Source: Salvelinus alpinus
Lineage: Eukaryota; Chordata; Actinopteri; Salmoniformes; Salmonidae
DNA: 64,000 bases
Assembly (NCBI RefSeq): GCF_045679555.1
Contig: NC_092098.1
Location: forward strand, 19,233,038-19,297,037
Direction of reading: 5' to 3'
The number at the start of each line of letters is the position of its first letter. Within the stretch, counting starts at the first letter, position 1. The notes under the pieces are model-generated. The model was not told the origin of the DNA. It was given only the letters and a program-made list of their open reading frames with translations, and did not search any database. A program made the translations under genes and the position numbers. Below are positions 12,741 through 24,121 of the stretch, piece after piece.

Positions 12741-13639
12741 CAGAAAAGTGTACAGTGCAATATGTCTAATATGAAAAAAACTATTGGATTTAAGCTCATT
12801 GGACACGTAAGGGCCAAACAAGCTTTGAGTGTGCCATTGTAGATTTACCCTCAGTAATACATGGCTTCTGCCTCAGCTGATTGAGGTAATATTGAACCTC
12901 TTCCAATGTCAGCCCTGTCATATCAAGATATCTCTGAGCTGCTTTCACAATTAGCTGTATTCTGACTGTGTTAAACTTTTTCAGCACAGCTATTAATTAC
13001 TCCTGCTATGAACGTCACCAGTTCTCTTCTATACGTCTCCACCCACCTGCTCAGTGGTCCCCGGTCTATACCCTACTCTACCTTGCAACTGCATCTCCCT
13101 TTGCCTGGACCACCATCACTGCCTCAGCATGACACCCTTCTCTCCACTCTCACTTGTTGCACCTCCACTGCCTGTTTCACTGAGCACCCCCACAACTGCA
13201 GCACTTTGGTTGTACTCCGTCCCCACACTCATGCTTTCTCCTTACAGGCTGCTGCCACATGCCAAAAGCTCTGGCAGTTATATTTAAAAGGTGTCAGTAC
13301 ACAAACCCTCACATAACTCATATCCTATGGCACATGTCACTCATTCCACGAGGGTCGAGTGTCTGCAATGTTTTCGCTCCACCCGTGTACTTGATTGATG
13401 AATTAAGGTCACTAATTAGGCATGAACCTGGTTGTCTAGGTATTAATTGAAAGGAAAAAAACAAAAACCTGCAGACACAGCCTTCTGTGGAATGAGTTTG
13501 ACACCCCTGTCCTATGGTTACTTTGTTTGGAAGTAACCTGTACTCAAAGTGTAACAGAAAAGGTAGATAAGGGAGTGAAGTGTGGTTAAGGAGAAGTTTA
13601 TCTATAATTCCATGCAAAACAATTGTATCTTTTAGCAAT
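12741..13639. other. Gene-free stretch
   Basis: Several open frames of 60-106 codons occur, but they overlap one another on both strands, lack recognisable domains and show no exon structure. Nothing convincing is seen. Confidence 0.4.
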
Positions 13640-14110
13640 GTTTATTATGAGTATTTCTGTAAATTGATGTGGCTCTCTGCAAAATCACCGGATGTTTTGG
13701 AGGCAAAACATTACTGAACATAACGCGCCAATGTAAACTAAGATTTTTGGATATAAATATGAACTTTATTGAACAAAACATACATGTATTGTGTAACATG
13801 AAGTCCTGAGTGTCATCTGATGAAGATCATCAAAGGTTAGTGATTCATTTTATCTCTTTCTGCTTTTTGTGACTCCTCTCTTTGGCTGGAAAAATGGCTG
13901 TGTTTTTCGTTTGGTGTGCTTTCGTCGTAAAGCCTTTTTGAAATCGGACACTGTGGCTGGATTTACAACAAGTGTATCTGTAAAATGGTGTAAAATACTT
14001 ATATGTTTGAGGAATTGTAATGATTGGATTTCTGTTTTGAATTTGGCGCCCTGCAATTTCACTGGCTGTTGTTGAGGTGGGGCGCTAACATCCCGAATAT
14101 CCTAGAGAGG
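13640..14110 (+). repeat. Common salmonid interspersed repeat, unclassified
   Basis: The run 'ATATAAATATGAACTTTAT', then 'ATCTGATGAAGATCATC', 'GACTCCTCTCTTTGGCTGG' and 'TTGGCGCCCTGCA' matches a very abundant salmonid repeat that I know by sequence but not by class. The copy is internally shortened compared with my memory of the family. Confidence 0.6.
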
Positions 14111-14159
14111 TTAATCATGAAACATACACACCCCACCCTTCTTCTTCCCGGAGAGATGT

Positions 14160-14620
14160 TTATTCCTGTCAGCGTGATGAACTGAGAATCCAGATGGCTG
14201 GACCAACTCCGACAGGTATATCCCGAGTGAGCCATGTTCCCGTGAAACAGAGTATGTTACAATTCCTGATGTCTCTCTGGAAAGAAACCATTGCCCTCCC
14301 TGATCTCGCCAACTTTGTAATCCAGGGACTGAAAATTAGCGAGTAATATACTCGGAAGCGGTATTTGGTGTGAATGCGCCTTCTAAGTCTGACCTGAAGA
14401 CCGCTCAGAATCCCTCTACTTCGCCGGAGTTGTTTTGGGTCGGCCTCTGGAATAAGTTCAATTGCCCTGAGTGGTGCGTACAAAGGATCCGCTTCGGGAA
14501 AGTCATATTCCTTGTCGTAATGCTGGTAGTCTCGGTGAGCTCTGATATCCAATAGTTCTTCCTGGCTGTATGTAATAACACATAACATTTTCTGGGCTAA
14601 CAATGTAAGAAATAATACAG
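14160..14620 (-). mobile_element. LINE 5' fragment (start of endonuclease region)
   Basis: The minus-strand ORF at 14,169-14,603 contains 'YSQEELLDIRAHR', a basic 'GLQVRLRRRIH' stretch and 'RDIRNCNILCFTGTWL'. These correspond to the lead-in and N-terminal part of a fish LINE apurinic endonuclease ('CFTETWL' in most copies). It is fused in frame to unrelated text at its end. No reverse transcriptase follows. Confidence 0.7.
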
Positions 14621-14949
14621 AAAAAAAAAAAAATACTGCAAAGTTTCCTAAGAACTACAAGCGAGGCAGCCCTCTGTCGGTGCCATTTTCTTTCTTTTTT
14701 AAAGACCACATAGACCAGACAAATTCTAATCTGGACATTGAAGCCATTCCCACTGGTGATTTTCATTCTACCCCTCTATCCAGGGAACGATTTAGACCAT
14801 GGACACAAGGTGGGTGCAATTAATTATCAAATAGAACAGAAAACCAGCAGTACTCTGGACCTCCAGGCTCAGATTTGAATACCCCTGATACAGGCTTGCC
14901 AGGGGAAAATATATAGTACTGTTGTAAAAATGTACTCTACCCTAATATA

Positions 14950-15230
14950 CACTACCATTCAAAAGTTTGGAGTCACTTAGAAATGTCCTTGTTTTTGAAA
15001 GAAAAGCACATTTTTGTCCATTAAAATAACATCAAATTGATCAGAAATATTTTTATGGAATATCTACATAGGTGTACAGAGGCCCATTATCAGCAACCAT
15101 CACTCCTGTGTTCCAATGGCATGTTGTGTTAGCTAATCCAAGTTTATAATTTAAAAAGGCTAATTGATCATTAGAAAATTCTTTTGCAATTATGTTAGCA
15201 CAGCTGAAAACTGTTGTGCTGATTAAGTTT
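14950..15230. mobile_element. Tc1-like transposon end fragment
   Basis: After a TA at 14,948-14,949 the sequence reads as the terminal region of a Tc1 family I recall as 'CACTACCGTTCAAAAGTTTG'. It continues to 'AGCTGAAAACTGTTGTGCTG' near 15,205-15,224. The transposase gene and the other end are missing. The following 15,240-15,780 is AT-rich repeat-like DNA without a gene. Confidence 0.75.
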
Positions 15231-15785
15231 GAGAGTTTGGTTGTTTGCTATTCGAAAACGCGCCTTCCAGATCCGACTTGATAACCTACAGCTGGAAACT
15301 TCACAACTCTTTAAAACATCAATGGAGCCACAACCAATGGTTTAGATCATTGGCTGCAACAATGCTGCCCTTAAAAAGGATGGCCATTTTGAAAACTGCA
15401 GTATATATTTTGGACACAGTAATTGCAATATTTCTGCAGTAAAAAGGTATTATTTTGTACAGTACTTGCAGCATACTGCAGTTATACTAGTGTACTGTGG
15501 TTATACTGCATTCAACAAGTAGAAGTATCATTTTATTTTGTAGTAGTACATGCAGTGGATTACTTATGGTTTCAAACAAGTAAATAAGTACACAAGGGCA
15601 TTAAAAAAATAATTTCTTTGAGCAAACAAGTTTCTAGAAAAGCCCCCTTCAATTTAGACTTTTACAGATGGAGAAAAATTGCATGTCAGAAAATGCAGGT
15701 ACTAAGGTTCAAGGCCACCACACAGACAAGGTTTTCAAAATGTAGTTTCTTTATATTTCGTTCAAGGACCAAAGAGTGAATACAT

Positions 15786-15986
15786 TTACAAACACAGATA
15801 CATAAACAAGAACAGTCCATCCTGGTAGAAGACACACTTGCACTGCGTTGAGTCCATTTGGGGATTGGTCACTGCCGCACAGTTGCTGGACTCCATTGCA
15901 CGCCACTCTAGCACAGGCCACAATGAGGGGGAGAACAGAGCAAGGGTGAGGGGATCATTTTCACGGAGCATCTCAAAATCACTCAC
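15786..15986 (-). other. Orphan 66-codon ORF of unknown nature
   Basis: A minus-strand open frame begins 'MSDFEMLRENDPLTLALF' and is followed by AT-rich, UTR-like sequence. It abuts the 28S rDNA fragment. No family is recognised and no splice partners are seen; it may be a chance ORF or a retrocopy scrap. Confidence 0.2.
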
Positions 15987-16421
15987 ATGGGTTCGGAAAG
16001 TCGAAGCGGGGCTGGGCTCGAGCCGCGGCTGGGGGAGCAGTTGCTCCGCCGCCCTCCTCTCGCCACCGTTGGAAGTTTGTCGTGTGGCCCATCACAGGGG
16101 CTCTCATTGGCGGTCTCGCAAGGGGCTGCTTGTGGGGGTCCATTGGGGTGGTGTCCTGCGGCAGGCCGAAGGCGGACCGGCGAGGGGTTGGGTTTGGTGG
16201 TTGGCAGCGGCGACTCTGGACGCGTGCCGGGCCCTTCTCGCGGATCTCCCCAGCTACGGTGCTCGTTGGCCCCGTTTACGCGGGGTCTCCGGCGGGTTGC
16301 CTCGGCCGGCGCCTAGCAGCTGACTTAGAACTGGTGCGGACCAGGGGAATCCGACTGTTTAATTAAAACAAAGCATCGCGAAGGCCCAAGGTGGGTGTTG
16401 ACGCGATGTGATTTCACCGTC
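15987..16421 (+). rRNA. 28S rRNA gene fragment outside an rDNA array
   Basis: The 3' part is conserved 28S sequence: 'GCTGACTTAGAACTGGTGCG' (16,318-16,337), 'GACCAGGGGAATCCGACTG' and 'GCATCGCGAAGGCCC' up to 'GTTGACGCGATGTGATTTC' (about 16,403-16,421). Before it lies a GC-rich expansion segment beginning 'GTTCGGAAAGTCGAAGCGG'. Only about 435 bases of the roughly 4-kb gene are present. There is no 18S, ITS or second copy, so this is a dispersed non-functional fragment. It stops abruptly at a LINE fragment. Confidence 0.9.
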
Positions 16422-16424
16422 CAC

Positions 16425-16545
16425 GGGCTGAGCTGTATCACTGTATCATCTGCATACATTGGAACTTCAGACCCTGTACAGACAGAAGGAAGATCATTAA
16501 TGTACGAGCTGAACAGTATTGACCTTTGGGGAATGCAAACCTTGT
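16425..16545 (-). mobile_element. Short LINE reverse-transcriptase fragment
   Basis: Reverse translation of 16,440-16,536 gives an uninterrupted 'PQRSILFSSYINDLPSV' then 'YADDT', the palm motif of a non-LTR reverse transcriptase, with two residues lost after 'SIL' compared with the usual 'PQGSILGPLLF'. It starts within a few bases of the 28S fragment. Confidence 0.75.
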
Positions 16546-17860
16546 AGATATGAGTGGAAAAAAGTTAGTTTTGAATTTTACGCTGATGAGAGAGCGCCAA
16601 CTTTTGAAAGATTTTAGATTTGTTAAAAATCAGGATAGTTTTTACTAAACATATCAACAGGTTGATATGATTCGATTGCTGATTAAAGGGGTTATGGGTT
16701 TGTTTATTGTATGTGTTTGAGTAGGAGTCTTTCTACGGGACGGATGGAAGTTACCTAAAGTATGTAAATTAAAGGAGACATGGGAGAACACGTCTACATT
16801 TTTATTAAATGCCTGGGATTAAATATCACTGATTCCTTACGCTGAGAAATGTACTACATTTGTGACAGAGGAAAAAATAATCACATTTAGATAGTAATGA
16901 TACCAGGATAATTGTATCTAAGGGTAGTGTATGTTGAATTAAGCAGACATATTAGATGTAGATTAAAATGTATGATTAATGATTTGAGGTACAGTGGAAT
17001 TATCATTATTATTAGGTTTTGTTTATAGTTCACTTTTGAGTTTCTGAATTGGTGGGAAAATGGGGGTGTCATTGTCTCTCTTTGAAATGTTTCCTGGGAC
17101 TATAATCTTGGGGAGAGTGAGTGAGATTGAGGCCGTAAACTACCAAATTGAAAAGGGCCTGGAAGTTTGTGTGTTTTTACTTTAAGGTTTGCAAATACAC
17201 ACACAACACATTTGACTATTTGTTGGTGTTTTTAAAATACTATGTTTGATTTGTTTTAAAATTTCCTTTGGGTTTGGTGAGTTTTCCATTTGTGTTAGGG
17301 CCAAGGTTTCTTAAAGGGGCACGCACGCACATGGACTTTTTCTGAGTTTTTATTTTCTGAGTTTTAATTAAACACGAGAATTATTTTGATAAAGGAATGT
17401 TCTGGGAACCTGGGATACAACATGTAGGAAATGTTTGACTATTTTTGTAATTTGTCTAATATAGTAAGAAACACTTCTTTGAAGGGTTTTGTATGACCTA
17501 TGACCTTTATCATGACTTTCCGTTGTGGCTTGATCACCCTCATTGGAAAGCCATTTGGATAATGAATTTAAGGTCATTTGTAATAATGATTTCAAGGTAA
17601 TTTGTGTAATTGATAAATAAGATGGAGTTTATAGTTCTTAGCCATATTAACTAAGGGTAGGCTGCTTTAAGTCTATTTACCTATGACCATATGGGTAAAA
17701 TATTTTTTCTTTGTGGAGGTTTTCCAAGTAGTGATTTTAAATGTTGTTTTATCTTTTGACCAGTAGTAGTGTTGTTTCATACATTCCTCTCATACTGAGA
17801 GTTATGTGTTAAAAATGGGGGAGGATTCAGTTCTTTGAGGTTTTGGATTGAAGTTTACAC
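16546..17860. other. Gene-free AT-rich stretch
   Basis: No domain or clear repeat is recognised. Part of it may belong to the decayed internal region of the endogenous retrovirus that ends at 20,136, but I see no motif to prove it. Confidence 0.35.
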
Positions 17861-20136
17861 ACCTTGAGTGATATGTAAAGGAGTGTATTGTATTGTTGTG
17901 TTGTTTGTTCTATTCCCGATGGGTTATAGGTCTAACTTCCTGATCCTTTGGCTCTACGATGGAGTTGACAGTGTGATGGGGAGTATAAGCCCATTTGAAA
18001 GAATAGTTTCAATAGAATATGTTGTTATTCTCTTTGAAATATGTTTAGACATTTGTATTAAGAATAATTGGTAAAAGTAATAATTTATCATGTAGTTAAT
18101 GAACTGAACTAAACTGTTGTTCTGATCTGTTCTTTCGAGGTTATCATGAAAAGTGACATCAGATGGTATCTTAATGCATGGAAGAGATAATTGGACCGAA
18201 CAGTGTGTGTACCTCAAAACCCCCTCTAACTGGCTGAAGAAGAGTGACAAAGGCGTTGAATAAGGCCCTGTCCGAACCACTTCTACCGAGAGAAAGGAAC
18301 CAAGCCAGAAATCGGTGTACAGTATCCGATCTAAGCTATCAACTGCTTTTCTCTCATGTTTCTCTCAGGAGTGTGAGAGGAGTCCACGTGGAGTGAGCAT
18401 GGCGAGAGATCTGTTCTAAACGTTTCTTATGTTGCTGGTATATTGGTTGACGAATGGACAAGATATAATGGGTGGTAAAGGTGAGACATTGAAATTTGGA
18501 CATTATCATGGGCCATCCACTTTGAACTGTAAAGCTATCTGAAGAAGAACGAAAAGGACGCCAGAAAAAACAGTGCCTGAAGGAGGGGGTTGGTCAACTG
18601 TGCCAATTTTTTTTTTTACTTTTGTGGTATCAGGTTGATTGTAGAGGTCTACACCATGTGAAGTTAAAGTAATTTAGATTAAGAATGCATTGAGATACTG
18701 ATCTGTAGTATAATCGTGATAAAGTTAATAGTAGACTTAAGGGATAATTATACTGGATGTTATTATATATATGTATATTCTGCCAATGTCAATGTGTGTT
18801 AAATTGAGTTTTTTACTTTGAGTGATAAGACCAATTTGAATCACTGAGCAATGTCATTCGAAATTTTGGTTGGATAATTAGTTGGGTTTTTAATTATGAT
18901 TTGGAATATGAATGATTTCCCTGACCTATTCTCTATTCCTGACTACATCTCTGATGGTGAGGACTCCAATTCTGAGCATGAGGACTTAGAGGGATGACTG
19001 TCCTATATGTTGTGATGAGGCCTGTGTTTAGACACTGGTTCTCCTGTAACTTAGGGAGCATTTCTATGTTCTGTTTTTTATTTTCCTCAACAATCTATTA
19101 TTCTGTGTGATTAAACATATGCAAGCCTGTCTTGTGGTATAAAGGTTGTAAACTCAGTTTCTGAAGGGAGAAAGCTTACATGGAAAAAAGGTACTCGACA
19201 TTGAAGGGATTTGATTCCCTATTATCTTTAAATTTTGATTATGTATTTTTCATAATTCATATACTCTGAAACTACTGTTAGTAAAGTGTAACGTTACTGT
19301 TCTGATTCTCCAGAAGGGACAGAGTCCCTTGAGAGGGGAATGTGGCGGATGAATCAGAATTAGTTGGGTAACATAGATAAATAAGATGTTTTATTTACAT
19401 AATATGCTTATGTGAGATACTTGTCATTAGAATGTATCCTTTTGGACTAAAGTGTTGGCAGTTGCATTTTCCTCTAAGCTGGGGCTCAGTCATTTGGGGC
19501 CCAGAGAGGGGAGAGGTCAGGCTTGTCTTTTACATGTCTCTGGTGCTATGCAGAATATCAGAAAGGGAAGAGGACAGGATGGAACATTGTCTTCATATGT
19601 GAATGTATCTGTTAAACCATGTGAAGGGATGGCGTGATTAAGGGGGAACCAATTACTTGTCTCTACAATGTCTGTGCGCAAGTCCCTCCCCTCAGTGAGC
19701 TTGTCCAGGAGTGAAGTCAAGAGGGGGTTTACTTGAGATGGAAGTATCTAGAGTTGACAATTGAGTTATGCCTTGGATGAGGTAATGTTTTTGTACTATG
19801 AAGTACCAGGAACGAGATTAGAACCTCGTCTTAGAGACCAAACTGAACGATAATTTATAGCGAATGCTATCTGGCTATGGGATACTCCTCTCTCAAGTAA
19901 AAGTCTTTCTTTGTGAACTGTTCCTAAGATCTGTGGTTCGTCATGTAAGTTGAGAGGTGTGTATCTTGGCTATAAAAGATCTTTGCATTCTTCTGTAGGG
20001 ACTCTCAGAATTCATTATTGACACTGAATTGATCTGAGAGTCAAAGGGCTATTGTAAAGCTCATATTATTAAAGATGAAGTTTAAGTATAACTCTGACTG
20101 GTGTGTGGTTTGTAACTCTCCTCATTTGGTAATACA
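17861..20136 (+). mobile_element. Old endogenous retrovirus, 3' end with LTR
   Basis: A purine-rich tract (19,331-19,340) sits directly before a TGT...ACA long terminal repeat at 19,341-20,136. The LTR contains promoter-like and polyadenylation-like stretches ('TATAAAAG' near 19,970; 'TATTAAAGATG' near 20,065). The upstream internal part is heavily decayed and recognised only by position; its left limit is arbitrary. No second LTR is visible, so age cannot be measured from LTR divergence. The element is broken in many places. An epsilon- or gamma-type fish retrovirus is likely, but the genus is not shown. Confidence 0.5.
19341..20136 (+). repeat. 3' LTR of the endogenous retrovirus
   Basis: This is a 796-bp block bounded by TGT and ACA, with a polypurine tract immediately before it. 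A TATA-like motif and an AATAAA-like stretch occur in the right order in its last 200 bases. Its right edge touches a truncated Tc1 transposon. Confidence 0.6.
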
Positions 20137-21120
20137 GGAAATTGCCACGACACCCTCCACCTCCAAATCGATCCCGCTCCAGAGTACAGGCCTCGGTGTA
20201 ACGCTCATTCATTTGACGATAAACGCAAATCCGACCATCACTCCTGGTCAGACAAAACCGCAACTCATCAGTGAAGAGCACTTTTTGCCAGTCCTGTCTG
20301 GTTCAGCGACGGTGGGTTTATGCCCATAGGCGACATTGTTACCGGGGATGTTTGGTGAGGACCTGCCTTACAACAGGCCTACAAGCCCTCAGTCCAGCCT
20401 CTCTTAGCCTATTGCGGACAGTCTGAGTACTGATGGAGGGATTGTGTGTTCCTGGTGTAACTCAGGCAGTTCAAATCAAATTTATTTATATAGCCCTTCG
20501 TACATCAGCTGATATCTCAAAGTGCTGTACAGAAACCCAGCCTAAAACCCCAAACAGCAAGCAATGCAGGTGTAGAAGCACGGTGTTTAGACACTGTTGT
20601 TGCCATCCTGTACCTGTCCCGCAGGTGTGATGTTCGGATGTACCGAACCTGTGCAGGTGTTGTTACACGTGGTCTGCCAATGCGAGGTCGATCAGCTGTC
20701 CGTCCTGTCTCACTTTAGCGCCGTCTTAGGCATCTCACAGTACGGACATTGCAATTTATTGCCCTTGCCACATCTGCAGTCCTCATGCCTCCTTGCAGCA
20801 TGCCTAAGGCACATTCAAGCAGATGAGCAGGGACCCTGGGCATCTTTCTTTTGGTGTTTTTCAGAGTCAGTAGAAAGGCCTCTTTAGTGTCCTCAGTTTT
20901 CATAACTGTGACCTTAATTGCCTACCGTCTGTAAGCTGTTAGTGTCTTAACAACCATTCCACAGGTGCATGTTCATTAATTGTTTATGGTTCATTGAACA
21001 AGCACGGGAAACAGTGTTTAAACCCTTTACAATGATCTGTGAAGTTATTTAGATTTTTACGAATTATCTTTGAAAGACAGGGTCCTGAAAAAATGACTTT
21101 GTTTTTTTTCGTGAGTTTAC
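20137..21120 (-). mobile_element. Truncated Tc1-like transposon, N-terminal half
   Basis: The minus strand encodes a transposase with an HTH part 'RVPAHLLECALGMLQGG' then 'VARAINCNVRTVRCLRRR' (20,715-20,870). Further on comes the first catalytic block 'MLFTDELRFCLTRSDGR' (near 20,230-20,281) and then 'CTLERDRFGGGG'. The sequence ends there, next to the retroviral LTR, so the second and third catalytic acidic residues are missing. The outer TIR reaches about 21,120. A short retroelement tail interrupts it at 20,472-20,584. Confidence 0.85.
20472..20584 (-). mobile_element. Short retroelement tail nested in the Tc1 copy
   Basis: The fragment starts 'AAATCAAATTTATTTATA', then 'CATCAGCTGATATCTCAAAG' and 'CAAACAGCAAGCAATGCAGG'. 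It is the 3' end of the element also seen at 34,538-35,380 and 38,299-39,045. The Tc1 sequence resumes on the other side. Confidence 0.8.
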
Positions 21121-21124
21121 ATCA

Positions 21125-22560
21125 ACTGGCCTCTCAAAGACAACTTTCCAACAGACTCAAACTTTTCCCAGTCTGCTTTATGAAAGCCTCATCTTCTGAA
21201 TGGTACTCTATCTGGAATAGTAACATCACAGTTCATGGTACACCAAATCAGGAAATGATCACTTCCAACAGTAGAATCATCCATTCCATTCACACATAGA
21301 TGCAATAGAGTTAGAAGCCAGTGTGAGGCCCAGGCAAGATGTAACCACTCCAACAACTACTGTACCACATCCATCGTTAAGACATACCAATGCTCGTTTC
21401 CATCATACCTTCCACAATAGTACCATTAGCAGCTGTGCATTAAAGTTGCCTCACAATCTCTAGAGCCCAATTCTCGTGATATTTCAGACGTCACTACAGT
21501 TAGTTGACGACAAGGGTTGTAAAAATGTTGCAACTTAATATTACTACCTGGACTGTAGATTTCTACCACACATTCATATTCAGATGGGACAGGTATATTA
21601 CGATATACAAGACCTTCCCTTATGAACATAGAGCAACTGGACAGGGTGGTGGTTGTGCTATCAGATCTGATCTAACAATAACCAGGAATAATAAAATCAA
21701 GATGTGGTCTAAGCCATGTTCCTTGAACACATCAGGGTTGATCTCTAAATCTATTACACATTTCTTAAACTCCTGACCATTAGCAATAAGGCTTCTGGCA
21801 TTCCATTGAAGGATGACAAAAACCATAACTTTGCCTATCAAACTTAGACATTCCATCATTAGGACTCAACATATCACCAATCATTGTGACAATAACATTT
21901 GTTACTCTTAACTATTTTGCTGCTTCAACTTCGCAGTTCTTTCCATCAATGCAGTAAAGTTGATAACCTTTCAAATGAAGGCTATAAAGTCAATCTGATT
22001 AACTATCAACGGGTCCTTTGACAACACATTTGTGAGAAAAAGGATTTCTGAACAGGTCTCCTATCCGTGTCAGGACTAACATACGCAACATTCGACAGGA
22101 GGTCCACTTATTCCAGGACTGACCCTATTACCTCCAGCATTCTTCTTAATAGTTCCACCAATCTGCCTTGCAGTCTCTGCATAAGATGAATTAGTGATGA
22201 TTTTTCCTTTTCAGCACAGACATCCAGGTCTTTGACTTATCCCCACCAATATCATCAGAACAATTATCCATGTCGACCATAGTCCAGCAAATCTGTTGCT
22301 AATCCGCCTGCCACAATATCGAACGATAGATTCTGTTTCGCTTATCCACCGACCTGTTTCTGGTCAACCAGCAATGTTAGTTTCCGTAACTAATCTTGTC
22401 GCACAACGAAGGGTTTGACTGCGGCCTGAAATTCCCATCCGAAGGTCCGTTTGATCACGTAGTTTCGCAAAATGCAAAATCCCACTTGTTTCGCCGTCGT
22501 TCCGGTGCCTTCTATTGCAAGCCATTTTCAAAACCAATGGTGTGTACAAATCCTGGATGG
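21125..22560 (-). mobile_element. LINE 5' half: ORF1 start and endonuclease
   Basis: The minus strand reads from a possible ORF1 start ('MACNRRHRNDGETSGILHF', about 22,480-22,525) to an apurinic endonuclease. The latter shows 'LQWNARSLIANGQEF' (near 21,765-21,810), then 'YSPGSNIKLQHFYNPC' (near 21,500-21,550). The frame shifts between these parts. The copy stops at the Tc1 end at 21,120, and no reverse transcriptase follows. The family is I/Nimb-like as a guess. Confidence 0.7.
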
Positions 22561-22564
22561 CTGA

Positions 22565-22915
22565 CAGGGGGCACTGTATTTAGGTCAAGGCACAGCCATG
22601 TTGGTACTCCTCAATTGTAAGAAAGACGTTGAAAGCTATAGAAATGCATTTATTAATTTCTACATTTGTTTGACACGTTTATTCTATTTGACACTAATGC
22701 ATACTTGTAAAATATATACACAAGCAAAAATCATTTTTTTGCGAGTACTAATGTTACTGCCACCACAACAAAAAAATACATGCAATTTTGTCCTTGAAAC
22801 ATCTCATTGAAATAATGTGGAATTCCATTCATTCCTATGGAGGACTGCTGCAATAGGGAGTGCCAATATGGCGGACCGGTGGCTTCAAAGCCTCTGAATA
22901 GGGTTGAACAACCTG
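22565..22915. repeat. Interspersed repeat, copy B
   Basis: It is the partner of 6,620-6,905, sharing 'CTGCCACCACAA', 'TCATTCCTATGGAGGACTGC' and 'CAATATGGCGGACCGGTGGC'. The class is unknown. Confidence 0.6.
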
Positions 22916-22977
22916 CTAAATCTTTGCTGTCAAGGACGGAGGGCTTTGCCAAATGTGAAGAAAGTGGGTGGGGGGGG

Positions 22978-23425
22978 CAGTGGTGTGAAGTACTTAAGTG
23001 GTACTAGAAAGTTTGTTGGGTCATCTGTACTTTACTATTTGAGACAACTTTTCCTTCACTACATTCCTTAAGAAAATAATGTACTTTTTACTCCATACAT
23101 TTTCCTTGACACCCAAAAGTACATTATATTTTGAATGCTTAGCAGGACAGGAAAAGGGTCCAATTCACACTATTATCAAGAGAAAATCCCTGGTCATCGC
23201 TACTGCCTCTGATCTGGAAGACTCACTAAACACATAGTTAATTTGTAAATGTCTGAGTGTTGGAGTGTGCCCCTGGCTTTCCGTAAATATATATTTTTTT
23301 TTTAAATGGTACCGTCTGGTTTGCTTAATAAGGAATTTGAAACGATTTGTACTTTTACTAAAGTATATTTAAAACCAAATACTTTCACTCAAGTAGTATT
23401 TTACTGGGTGACTCACTTTTACTTG
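22978..23425. mobile_element. Non-autonomous hAT-like element, right end missing
   Basis: It begins 'CAGTGGTGTGAAGTACTTAA', a hAT-type terminus close to Tol2-related fish elements, and is filled with 'GTACTTTTACT' motifs typical of such MITEs. The expected mirror end after 'ACTTTTACTTG' is absent. It has no transposase. Confidence 0.65.
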
Positions 23426-23559
23426 GGGGACAATGAGCAAAAACACACCCATTCAAATATAAACAATGCATAACAAAGTAGCCATGTGCTATGTTGTCCT
23501 AATCTTTAAATGAATTATAAAAAGAAAAAGTGCAGAGACCATAAAACCGGTGTTCTGTG

Positions 23560-24112
23560 TTCTCCATTTAGTCTTGGTCAGTACCCGTGCTGCAGCATTC
23601 TGTATGTTTGCAGTTGACCAATGGCTTTCTTGGGTAGACCAGACAGGAGAGTATTACAGTAGTCAAGCCTACTTGAAATAAAAGCATGGATGAGTCTCTC
23701 TGTAACTGCCTGACAGAGAAATGGCCGCACATGTTCCTCAGATGGTGAAAAGCTGTCACATGCCTAATGTGCGATTTGAGTTCAGAATCTAAAATAACAC
23801 CTAGGTTTTCTTAACTTCATTGACCGTGAATTAAAACGTGCAGTCAGACTATCACTCCGTGCTTTGGCTCCAGTACCTCGGTCTTGTCTAGATTTAGCTG
23901 GAGGAAGTTGAGCCATCCAAGTATTTAAAAATCACTAATACAGTCCCAATCATTTATCCGTGGAGCTAAAATCCTCCGGTGACACAGAAATGTAAAGTTG
24001 TGTCTGCGTAGCCGTGAAAAATCAATGCTGTGCTTTCTGATAACATATATAAAGTGAACAGTGCCGGACCAAAAATCGAACCTTTTGCAATGCCATGTGA
24101 TATGTATACTGA
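23560..24112 (-). mobile_element. Decayed LINE reverse transcriptase
   Basis: Read on the minus strand, 23,990-24,112 resembles a palm block: 'IAKGSIFGPALFTLYM', 'IRKHSIDF' and a 'YADTT'-like catalytic box (normally YADDT). The rest, down to 23,563, fits the C-terminal half of the same protein ('GLTTVILSCLVYP' from 'LDYCN'-type text). Several frame changes and substitutions at the catalytic box show it is dead. Confidence 0.6.
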
Positions 24113-24121
24113 ACAAATATA

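Noticed and set aside
13008-13316. 102-codon plus-strand ORF rich in Leu, Pro and Thr
   Set aside because: The pyrimidine-rich base composition keeps several frames open at once; no domain or conserved start.
15838-16323. 161-codon plus-strand ORF
   Set aside because: Most of it lies in the 28S rDNA fragment; it is open only because the region is GC-rich.
18908-18997. Short acidic open frame upstream of the retroviral polypurine tract
   Set aside because: It has only 29 codons and no motif; it may be a viral tail remnant, but cannot be supported as a gene.
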